Source: Lepidonotus clava
Taxonomy: Eukaryota > Annelida > Polychaeta > Phyllodocida > Polynoidae
DNA length: 64,000 nucleotides
Direction of reading: 5' to 3'
NCBI GenBank assembly: GCA_936440205.1
Contig: OW387136.1
Span: 52,164,232-52,228,231, forward strand
A model generated the notes under the pieces. That model saw only the letters and a program-made list of their open reading frames with translations, was not told where the DNA came from and made no database searches. Position numbers and translations under genes: made by a program. Position 1 is the stretch's first letter; every line of letters starts with the position of its first letter. Shown here piece after piece: positions 55,566 to 64,000 of the stretch.

Positions 55566-58500
55566 CCCTCCCGCACCTTCTTGAAAGGTGGGAAAACACG
55601 TTATACAAAATTTCAACACAGTTCATACAGCAACGACAACAGAACATACTCTAGAACCAGAAACATTTCAATCCTACGCTCCTTATCGGCAGAGGAGGAG
55701 GTGTCACCCTCTGTCCTCCCCGGTCAACTTCGGAGGGCCCCCGGGGCCTATCCGGCTAATTATTATTTCTCTTCTTTCTTCGGTTTTCTTTCTTCGTTTT
55801 TCTCTCTTCGTTTTTTTAAAAGTTCATATAATTCGTTTTTATATATCTTAGTCTCTTTTTATCTTCGTCAGAGTTCTCTTATCCTTGATCTATTTAGGAC
55901 CTCCTGTTTTTCTCGTCTTTTAGGATGAGCGAGCCGGTCGTGGCTCTCCCACCCGGGACTGGGGATCGGTCGTGACCCCGTCGCCCCCGCTCCTCTCCTC
56001 TGGGCTCTGTTTACTTAGCCCCTCGGCGCGTTTTTCCTCGCCTTTTCTTTACCCTCATTAGGACAGAGGGACCGGTCGTGGTCCTCCTGCCCGGGGCCAT
56101 GGGTCGGTCGTGACCCGCAGTGCCCCCGTTCCCTTCGTTTTTCGTCGTCCAGACGTTCTCCCCTAGTTCGGGTGGAGAATCGGTCGCGACTCTCCCACCC
56201 AGAGGCCAGGGTCGGTCGTGACCCTTAGTCCTCTCGACCCTTGGTCCGTTCTGCCGTCGTCCAGACGTTCTCCCTTGTTTTTGGGTAGAGAATCGGTCGT
56301 GATTCTCCTACCCGGTCGGTCGTGACCCCTCGTTCTTCCGTAACTGTTACTCTTCTCTGCGTTCTCTTAGGTGATGATGATGATTTTAAGGATGAGTTGA
56401 AGAAGAAAGACTGAAGCTTTTGTAGATAGAATGTTCTTTTTGGACTTCGCACCCTCGGTCGCCTCGGCATTCAGAGCCCCCCAGTGACTTTTTCACGGTT
56501 GGCAAGGACAACATGTTCGAGCCAGAGGCCAAGGTACCCAAAGAAGAAGATGGCGTTGTATGTGGAAAGGAACTTAACTTCATTCATTAAAGCTTAGAGT
56601 GGAAGCTTCAGCAGACGACGTCGCGGGTTTCGTGCTACTTGTCACGGTGAAGCTTTGAGATGGAGTTCGGGTGAAGGTGAGACTGAGAAGATTAGAATCA
56701 TTAATTATTGATGAAGTGTCCGTTTTCCGTACAGGAACTGAAGTTTGACTTTTACGACACATGTCCTCGTGGTTAACCCAGCATCAAGATGTTCCGTCCT
56801 CGACCACGTCGACACATTTGAAGATTTCAGGATTTCAGAAAGAGATGTCGGAGAGAGTCCACCATAATAAAGTATTTCCGTCACCGTTCCGGGCCCAAGT
56901 GGCATGACAACAACCGGAACGGAGACCTGATTAAGAAGATAGTTTTGATGAAGTTTCTTTTTGATGACAGGAGCCGGTGCCTCTCATCCCTCCCCCCCCC
57001 CGTAAGCAACGGCAGGAAGACGGTCCTCTTTGGGGCGAGAGGGAGGCTCCTTCGTTCTACTGATGAGATGATTTTCCTAAGAAGAGGATTCCTGGTTCGG
57101 GCACTCGGGCCCTCGTTCGTGTCCTAGGCTCTCGGGCCTCGCTTCGCCTACTAAATTTTTCTCCTCGTCCTCCCGGAGGACCGTGCTTATTGACGATTTT
57201 CGTAAGACTGTAATACCAACAAATAGTTCGTTAATAGAGGTAAGTTTAAGATCCGGTCTGGTTTGATTTTGGAGTAAGGCCACAGTCGTCCACGGTGCCA
57301 TGTCACATTGCATGGAGACACTATGCCTATGACGAACGCCGAGACAACAGCTCCGAGCCGTTCCGGGCTGCTCCTAGGTACGACGGTTCGAAGTTGGTAA
57401 GTTGAAGATATTAGTGAGAAGGAGAAGAAGAAGCCGTAGAAAGTGAAGATGGACGACATCAACTGGGACCTGCACCCAACGTCAACGTCTGAGATCCGGA
57501 ACGGGCCCATTCTCAATAAAATAGCATATATAAAGAAGAACTCATCCGATGTCGAACTCCAAGAAGGATCGCTCCTCGTCGCTCTTTGCAGACCTCTTGA
57601 TTTGTCTATCAGGGCATCCGCAGCCGACGTTCCAAGCACCACCTCCCCGTATATTGCAAAGATTACTTCCCTATATGTTTCAAAGACTATTTTGTTTCGT
57701 TCCTCGGGAAGAAGACATTAGGAAATACGACATGGAAGGAGTCTCTGTCGTTACAGCAGGTGAGAGATTAATATAAGTTTTAGTAAGTCTATTAAAATTT
57801 TTTTCGTTTCTCGTTCATGTATTGTTTTTACTATATATCACGGTCGGTCACGAGCCAGGGCTCCTAAGTTATCGTCCCTGCTCGTGCCTTGGTCCTCCGG
57901 GAGACATCTACGACTCGCCGCAATCCTTTCACGACTCGCTGCATCAACTCTGGCACGACAAAACCAGCATTCAGGTCGAAAAATTCCATTTTGCCGCTCT
58001 TCGTATGCGGTAAGAGGCTGAAGACAAGGAAACTCAGAAGATGATGGTACATGAATCCGGGTTCATCCACATTCTGATCGATCCATCCAAGATCAAGAAG
58101 ACAAGGTTGCAGGAAGTAGAAGTGCCGCTAGAGGACAGAGGTCGTCTCTTCCTCGCCTCCAGATCGCTCAAGGCAGCGCGGGAGAAGGGTTTTCAGTCTT
58201 GGCCCGCGCCAGCCTTTCCTCCAGCGGCGAGTCGCCGGCCCACCGGTACCTTATTTACCCCGGCACGACCGTCGACTCAAAGACTACAATGACAACACTA
58301 TCCGTCCTTTCTGATTTCCTTTCCTCGATTCCGCCTCCCAACTTTCACTCTCGCTCCCGGGTCGCCCGGCCCGTTATCCATTTCCGCGACCGGACGATCC
58401 CGTTCCATCTGCTCGGTCCCAACCAACGCAGCGGGCTCCAGGGAAGAAGAGGAACAGCTACAAACTTGTTTTTCCTCCTAGCGCCTCCTTCCGTCCCGTA

Positions 58501-58919
58501 TTCGCCCCGCAGGCTTGGTAAGTTCATTCCAGTCATGGACCCTCCAGCTCGCTGATTACGCTCAACACCTCCTAACACATGTGGTTTCGTTCACTTCCGC
58601 AAGAAGGTTTCCATAAAGAAACTAATAAGAATAAATTAAGATAAAAATGTTCGAGCCCGCCAGTCCGTTCCCGATGAGTTTAAGTAAAGTTTTCAGGCCC
58701 GTCCAGCGGTCTCCAGGAGAGTCTTTTATCCAGGCTTCGGCCTCCTGTGCGGCTCAGGTACCTCCGCCTCGGCCCGGTTCTCTCCCTGGGGGTTTGACAC
58801 TATGGGTGAGGAGCCAACGCCCCGTAATCCCTCCCCACCCGACTCGCGACGCGCCATCTTCCGCCTCTGGTTCCGTCGCGCTGTTTTTCTTCCGTGCAAG
58901 ACCTCGAGCAGCATCTACT
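55566..58919 (-). other. Long non-coding tract between the extra ORF and the 3' LTR
   Basis: About 3.35 kb without a convincing sense frame, GC-rich and pyrimidine-rich on the plus strand. It contains the eight-hairpin array at 55922-56330. Confidence 0.55.
55922..56330 (-). repeat. Four tandem units with eight hairpins of constant loop
   Basis: The loop GGTCGT (ACGACC on the sense strand; once GGTCGC) is flanked by pairing 5-base arms at 55931-55946, 55963-55978, 56069-56084, 56101-56116, 56177-56192, 56209-56224, 56290-56305 and 56313-56328. Arms include GAGCC/GGCTC, GGACC/GGTCC, GAATC/GATTC and GGGTC/GACCC. Confidence 0.85.
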
Positions 58920-61466
58920 TCACCCTTCTTCTTGGCGTCGGATCGGCAGCAACAGTCTCTCCTCCCTAGCGGGGAGCTCGAGAAGCTGATCCACCATTCC
59001 GCTCTGTTTTTCCGCCTCTCTTGTCGCCTTCAACAAGTCATCCAGTTGATCCTCGTTTTTGTGCATCACTAGGGTCTGAGCCAATTGGACGGTCCGGTTG
59101 TGTTCGTTAACTAGCTGGTCGACCCCCGGGAACTCCCTGGTCAACGGCCCCAGTGCCGCCGTCGGGAACTGCGCCATCGCTTCTTCAAATGTCTCTGGCT
59201 TGTGGCCCGTTTCTAGTGCCATCAGGAACGCCATAGACGCCGAAGCCATTGCTCTTGTCTTGGCCGTCATTCCTCGCACCTCTCTCGGGGGCCACGTCAG
59301 TTGCACCCGAATGGCCTTTTCCGCGTCCCAGTCTCGTACCGCTCGCGCCGTCACCGGAAAGTGTCCCTGTAAGACCTGGTGAACGGCCTGTGTCCGTAAT
59401 AACTTGAGTCTCGGTGTTTCTCTAGATGGTCCTGCCGTCGGCATCTCCGTTCCGATAGACCCGAACACTGAATCCGCTCCCGACTCGTCCAATTCTTGTT
59501 TCTCCAGCTCGTATCCTCTGGTCTCGGCCTGCCCCAACTCCATGTCCTCTGAGTCTTCCACCTCCTCGTCCATGGACTGGGCAGCCGGCATTTGTAATCT
59601 GTGTATCACAACCCGCGGTTGTAGCGCCCGCCCGTGTTTGTCTTCGTCCTTGAGTGGGGTATCCGGTCCTGGCGGCGATCCCATACGTTCGGGCGACGGT
59701 GGTCCCGGGGTCTCCTCCGATCCTTGCGACCCGAAAAACGAGCTCCCCAAACTGGCCCGAGTCAGGTTGTCAACCGCCGCCCGTGTTTCTGGCGTGTCTG
59801 GTGCTACCGTAATGTCTCTCATTCGTTTCAATCCTGGGGGCGGCACTATCGGCTGCTTACATACCATCTTCTCCAGGGGTGAATCTGCTTTCGTCGGGGT
59901 AGGGGTAGAGAACAGCGGCTGTGTCGAGGCCGTCGACGCCGTGTCCTCCGGCCTGGCCGCATGCCGAACATACTTTACTTTCTCCACCCGCCCCGACGGT
60001 TTGAGTCCCTGCCTTTCTGCCATCTCGCGTAGAAACCTCCCTAGGTACAATGCTTCTCTTTCCACCAGCCGACCTCCCTGTGCTTCCCGAATGCTGTCCT
60101 CCAGCTCCCGGTCGGATCTCGCCTCGTGGTAACCCCTGAACGATCCCTCCCGGTTCATTGTTCCTTTTAAATACCCGGGGTACCTCGGGTGTCGTGATTC
60201 GTATATCACCGATTTCTTATGAACTGTCATCATAGTAAATTGTGCGTCGCTACAAGGTGGTTCTAGTCCCGTGGTCCGTTTGACTCCTGTCGAGGTCTCA
60301 GGCTGTGATGGTCCCAGCTCTCCCGTGCTGCTAGACTCAGCGATAATCAAAGACCGATCGCTTCGGGCCGACATACTCCTGCCTGACTCCGACTGGTCCG
60401 AACTCGTTCCCTCCTCCAATTCTCTCGGGACTTTCTTGACCTTTTTCCACTTCTTCTTTCGCGACGGCTCCTCCGTCGGGCATCCCTGCGTCGGGGGCCT
60501 CTTGAAAGCGAGCGGCTCCTCTTCTTCCTTGACTTTCGGTCGTTGGTCGTCGGACGAGCTCACCAATTCCACCACCTCAGCCCCCGGTGGTATTCCTGAG
60601 CAACCCGGCTTCGGGGTGGGTGTGGATGTCCGTCCTTTTCCTCTGCCTGGGAGTCCTCGTCCTCTCGGTTCCCGTGGTTCTCCCTGGGCGTTTAACTTCT
60701 TAATTCGGCTCTGTACTAACCCTGATATTTGGTCTGGTGTCAGGAGTGGTTTCGGGTTGACCACGGCCCGGCTTGCGCTTCGCGGCGACTCGGTGTCTTC
60801 CTTCCGTACTCCTTTCGCGGCCCTCCGAGGGGAACGACGCGTGGGTGTCGATCGTTCCGCCACCTCGGCCAGGGGTCCCCTCCCTGCTGCTTTGGCTGCT
60901 TGGGCTCCCTCGCCGGCCTCGTCGGCCTCTGATCCTTCTTCGGTTGCTACCTGCTCCAGCTGCTCGGCGTCGCTGTCCTCGGATCCTCTTGACGCCCTCG
61001 GGTAGTAAGGGATGCGGATCTGCCGTCGCGGCCTCTCCGGTGCCTCCTTATCCACCGCCCTCTCAGGGGGTTGAAACCCCTCTGGATGGCGCACCGCGTA
61101 GTCCCGTTCCATGTTGGCTACCCGGGCCGCCGTTTCATCCCCAGTAGCGAAACTGGTGTACGGCGGTCGTCCTTTCGGGTCCAAGGCGAACGCCGCAGCA
61201 TACTCCAGCCTCAGAAGGGGGTCTTGCTTCGGCATCCCCCTCTGCAGGTTCCCTTCGTGTGATTCCGTCATGTGCTTTCTCCAGTCTTGGTGTGTCGAAT
61301 AGGCTCGACTCGAACACACCGGGCACATGTAGTACTGCTTCCGTAATCCATCGTGCTGGCCTTTAATATGCTTGGCCAAGTGCTTAAACTCCTTTCCGTG
61401 ACAATGTCCTTCCCAGCACTGTCCGCTCATCGTGTCTGTTTTCCGGGCTTTCGGGGCTCGTTCCAA
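58920..61466 (-). CDS. Extra ORF of the Ty3-type element: zinc-finger protein of unknown function
   Basis: An 848-codon open frame placed after pol, where env would stand in an errantivirus, but with no signal peptide or membrane segment. Near the N-terminus are two finger-like motifs: CWEGHCHGKEFKHLAKHIKG followed by QH, and CPVCSSRAYSTHQDWRKHMT followed by ESH, a clean C2H2 finger. Residues about 130-480 are charged and low-complexity (acidic, Ser, Arg/Lys stretches). The last 180 residues look helical (DWDAEKAIRVQLTWPPREVR, LVNEHNRTVQLAQTLVMHKN). I do not recognise a family. Nucleic-acid or chromatin binding is inferred from the fingers. A displaced gag-like protein is a weaker alternative. 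Confidence 0.7.
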   Translation of the reverse strand: MERAPKARKTDTMSGQCWEGHCHGKEFKHLAKHIKGQHDGLRKQYYMCPVCSSRAYSTHQDWRKHMTESHEGNLQRGMPKQDPLLRLEYAAAFALDPKGRPPYTSFATGDETAARVANMERDYAVRHPEGFQPPERAVDKEAPERPRRQIRIPYYPRASRGSEDSDAEQLEQVATEEGSEADEAGEGAQAAKAAGRGPLAEVAERSTPTRRSPRRAAKGVRKEDTESPRSASRAVVNPKPLLTPDQISGLVQSRIKKLNAQGEPREPRGRGLPGRGKGRTSTPTPKPGCSGIPPGAEVVELVSSSDDQRPKVKEEEEPLAFKRPPTQGCPTEEPSRKKKWKKVKKVPRELEEGTSSDQSESGRSMSARSDRSLIIAESSSTGELGPSQPETSTGVKRTTGLEPPCSDAQFTMMTVHKKSVIYESRHPRYPGYLKGTMNREGSFRGYHEARSDRELEDSIREAQGGRLVEREALYLGRFLREMAERQGLKPSGRVEKVKYVRHAARPEDTASTASTQPLFSTPTPTKADSPLEKMVCKQPIVPPPGLKRMRDITVAPDTPETRAAVDNLTRASLGSSFFGSQGSEETPGPPSPERMGSPPGPDTPLKDEDKHGRALQPRVVIHRLQMPAAQSMDEEVEDSEDMELGQAETRGYELEKQELDESGADSVFGSIGTEMPTAGPSRETPRLKLLRTQAVHQVLQGHFPVTARAVRDWDAEKAIRVQLTWPPREVRGMTAKTRAMASASMAFLMALETGHKPETFEEAMAQFPTAALGPLTREFPGVDQLVNEHNRTVQLAQTLVMHKNEDQLDDLLKATREAEKQSGMVDQLLELPAREERLLLPIRRQEEG

Positions 61467-62602
61467 TCCTGAAGCTCGTCCCGTCAGCCGTTTCCGTTTT
61501 TGTCTCGTGGTGATGCTGCTCGTCTCGCTTCTCTGCTTTTCTTCTTGTTTTCTTCTCCTTAGCTCAGTCTGCTCGTCTGCGATTCGATGAATCCTGGTCG
61601 GCTGACCAGAATGACCTGCTCCGGCGAGCGCTCTGCCTTTTATAGCCGCCGCAGGCGGAAGTGGGCGTGGCCTGCACTAGCGACCCCTAGCGTCAGACTC
61701 ACCATCCACTTCTACGGTGGCGCCCCCTACTATTTTCCGGTCCCCGGGGCCCGCCGCTGGTCACCGCCTCGCCTGTTTTCTTTACCTCGCGGCCCTTCGC
61801 CCGTCCTCGCGTTTTTCCTAGGCCTTTTATTGCCCCACCGGACGCCCTCGGTCCTTTCATCCCTCGTCGCCTTTTCTTGCCTTTTTCATCTTGGCCCTCA
61901 CAGTGCTTCCGCACACTTCCCGGAGAACACAGGGGCTCGGCGTTACCATCTCCTCGCCGCCGCCCCGTTCTCTTTGTCCTCTTTTACTCCTTTTACGACC
62001 TACTTTAAAGCCCGTCCTCGTTTCAGGCCTCGCCTTTTACAGCCGTCCGTTCGTTCCTCCGGCGTTCCCGAGAGTGCCGCATCTACTCTCCTCCGGTCTC
62101 CTGGACGCTGTAAAGCGGTATTACCAAGTCGGCATTACTTCAGAAGTCTTCACCAGCTTGCCACCGGGTCTGTCTTCCGTTGTAATCCAACCATCTTTTC
62201 CACGCTGTGGTTCCTCCGAACTGACCGGAAAGCGGCTCCGTGGGACTACTTTAGACATTCGGGCCGTCGTGGCTCCCGAACGCCGTTTTTCGTTCCAACC
62301 CCGCATTTCCCACCTATATTACATCCGCAAGAGAACCAATCTTCAGCTAGGTAGCGAATCTCTACAGCCTAACGACCTGCACTCCTACTGTAGTGGTCAA
62401 CGCACCGCCCCGACTCAATGGCCCCAGGTTGATCAGTCCTTTTTGGCCAAAGCCTTTCTGTGTAGCGCCGATTTGGTCGTTCCCTTGGTCCTCTTCCACC
62501 TGCGGAATCGAGACACGAAAACGACTTCATCACAAAAAGGGGGTACCCCGTTTCCTTACGTGCCCTAGCGCGCCCCACCCCAAGCATTTACTGTGCAGCC
62601 TC
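61467..62602 (-). other. Spacer between integrase and the extra ORF
   Basis: 1.1 kb without a sense-strand frame I can support. Plus-strand frames here are shadows of composition. It could hold a splice acceptor or promoter for the downstream ORF; nothing specific is visible. Confidence 0.4.
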
Positions 62603-64000
62603 TTATCCTTGCTGGTCAGCTACCATCCAAGCTGGCGCAGCGTGTCCTCGGTAGGGTTCCAGGCGGTCCACATGGACCACCCCCCCCGGTTTCCCTCGTT
62701 TCTTCCGTACTACCACCCGTCCTCGGTCAAGCACCTTGACGATCAGTGCAGGGCCTATCCATGGAAATCGCAACTTCGTTCCCTTGTCCCTATCCACTAC
62801 CGTATCGTGCACCCAGACCAGTTCTCCGGCGTGGTATTCCCGTCGAGTCACCTTCCCATCATACTCGTGTTTCTGATGGATGGCGGCTCGTTTCAGCCCC
62901 GTCCGGGCCTCCCGATAGGCCGCGACTAGCCCTTCCTCCAGGCTTTCCACATAGTCGCCTACCCGTCGGGGTTCCTCCTCTGGTCCTAGAGGTCTCCCAT
63001 AAATCGCCTGTCGCGGCATCATGGTCTGTCGGCCCAGCATCATCATGTTCGGTGTCACTCCCGTGCTGGCTTGCGGCGTTGCTCTATAACTCATCATCAC
63101 GAGCGGGACCATCTCGTCCCATTCCCGACCCGTCGCTCGGCAGCTGGCTTTCAAACAACACCCCAAAGTACGGAAACTTCGTTCTATGTACCCGTCACTC
63201 CTGGGGTGGTACGGCGTCGTTCTTGTTTTGTGAATCCCGAATAGTGCACAGACCTGAGCCACCACCTCGGATTCGAAATTCGTGCCTTGATCCGAGTGTA
63301 GTTCCCGAAACGCGCCGTATCGTGCTACTACTTCTTCAACCAGTTTGTTCGCCACTGTCGTTGCCTTTTGATCCGGGATCGGGAAACACTCCAACCATTT
63401 GGTGAAATAGCATCCTACCATCAGGCAATACTTATTTCCTCGTTTGGTGACTGGGTACGGGCCCGAAACATCCATGGCCAGCCGTTCCATCGGCTCCCCC
63501 ACTATGTACTGATGTAGCGGCTCCCGTCTTCCTCTTCCCTTTTTCAGCAACGCGCAATCACATTCTCGACATTCCTTCCGCACGTCTTCCCGGAGTCCCG
63601 GCCAGTAAAACCCTTGTTCCAACAGGGCCGTCGTCCTGGCGACTCCTAAATGCGCTCCTGCCGCGCCTCCATGGTATTCCCTTACCAGCTTGGCCCGTTC
63701 CCCTCGGGGAACGACCAACTGGTTCCTCCAACCATGTCCTTCTAGTTCCCAGTACTTCCGATGCAGCACGCCATCCCTGAGGCTTAATCGTTCCCATTGC
63801 CTCCATAGGATCTTTGTTTCCCGGGATTCCGGAGATATGGCCTCCCAACCTGGCCGGTCCGCATCTTTTTCCATCCGTGCGACAATCGGCCCTATATCTC
63901 GATCCCTCCTCTGCGCTGCTCTCATCTCCTGCGGGGACCATCCGGGCTCGTGCCCCCGGGCCCGCGTCACTACTCTCACTTGTTCGGTATTCTCGTGCTC
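62603..64000 (-). CDS. Ty3-type pol, integrase end
   Basis: The frame stays open to the window edge, so this is the C-terminal part of a longer polyprotein. Zinc-binding HHCC region: YHGGAAGAHLGVART, then WPGLREDVRKECRECDC. Catalytic core: LAMDVSGPYP (first Asp), LHSDQGTNFES (second Asp) and YHPRSDGYIERSFRTL (Glu). A GPY/F-like module, FPWIGPALIVKVL, is followed by VVHVDRLEPY. Integrase joins the DNA copy to the host chromosome. The order and the GPY/F-like end fit Ty3/gypsy elements of animals. Confidence 0.92.
   Translation of the reverse strand, partial: EHENTEQVRVVTRARGHEPGWSPQEMRAAQRRDRDIGPIVARMEKDADRPGWEAISPESRETKILWRQWERLSLRDGVLHRKYWELEGHGWRNQLVVPRGERAKLVREYHGGAAGAHLGVARTTALLEQGFYWPGLREDVRKECRECDCALLKKGRGRREPLHQYIVGEPMERLAMDVSGPYPVTKRGNKYCLMVGCYFTKWLECFPIPDQKATTVANKLVEEVVARYGAFRELHSDQGTNFESEVVAQVCALFGIHKTRTTPYHPRSDGYIERSFRTLGCCLKASCRATGREWDEMVPLVMMSYRATPQASTGVTPNMMMLGRQTMMPRQAIYGRPLGPEEEPRRVGDYVESLEEGLVAAYREARTGLKRAAIHQKHEYDGKVTRREYHAGELVWVHDTVVDRDKGTKLRFPWIGPALIVKVLDRGRVVVRKKRGKPGGVVHVDRLEPYRGHAAPAWMVADQQG

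Larger units (their letters stand above)
54619..64000 (-). mobile_element. Ty3/gypsy-type LTR element, 3' part (5' part outside window)
   Basis: Reading leftward: the end of pol with integrase, a separate 848-residue ORF, a 3.3 kb non-coding tract, a purine-rich primer tract and the 3' LTR. At least 9.4 kb is present and gag, protease and reverse transcriptase would be further right, so the whole would be unusually large. GC content is far above the surrounding DNA. The parts inside the window read open and look whole; age cannot be judged from one LTR. Confidence 0.85.

Noticed and set aside
59098-62568. Long plus-strand frames (such as 59404-60132, 60271-61005, 61587-62354)
   Set aside because: They are antisense to the zinc-finger ORF and spacer of the LTR element. 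High GC lengthens shadow frames, and none shows a domain.

Overview
The window is nuclear DNA of an invertebrate animal. It has spliced host genes with kilobase-sized introns, a very high load of short inverted-repeat transposons, a Penelope-like retroelement, a LINE, a SINE family with an (ACTC)n tail and the 3' part of a large Ty3-type LTR element. I cannot name the species. The layout of the (ACTC)n-tailed repeats recalls repeats known from molluscs, so a lophotrochozoan is my weak preference. A 200-base run of N flanked by near-identical sequence suggests a heterozygous draft assembly.

Layout. Positions 2-406 (+) hold the last coding exon of a phytanoyl-CoA hydroxylase-interacting-protein-like (PHYHIP-like) gene. 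From 19930 down to 2789 (-) run ten coding exons of the histone demethylase LSD1/KDM1A: the N-terminal tail, SWIRM domain, FAD-binding half of the amine oxidase domain and the start of the Tower helices. The C-terminal half of the oxidase is not in the window. An apparently young Penelope-like element (about 4019-9702) sits in the LSD1 intron between exons 9 and 8. It has nearly identical direct terminal repeats, two long open frames and a hammerhead-ribozyme-like fold in each terminal repeat. From 21663 (+) three exons of a DUF4140/DUF4139 (F37C4.5-like) protein occupy 21663-43028, head-to-head with LSD1 about 1.7 kb away. The rest, 43029-54290, is non-coding repeat-rich DNA. From 54619 to the window end lies a Ty3/gypsy-type element on the minus strand: 3' LTR, a 3.3 kb non-coding tract with eight related hairpins, an unusual 848-residue zinc-finger ORF downstream of pol, and the integrase end of pol.

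Most interesting. In two unrelated host genes the exon/intron junction itself has been tandemly copied into the adjoining intron. LSD1 exon 8 has three donor copies about 96 bases apart. Exon 1 of the F37C4.5-like gene has about 23 copies of a roughly 70-base unit, each holding the last exon bases plus the splice donor. The start of exon 2 of that gene, with its acceptor, is present four times. In the two donor arrays the functional donor is the outermost copy, and at the acceptor the functional one is the last; reading on into the spare copies meets a stop at once or soon after. A second strong signal is the long-range hammerhead fold in the Penelope terminal repeats. A third is the set of hairpins with one constant six-base loop and changing, mostly still paired stems in the LTR element.
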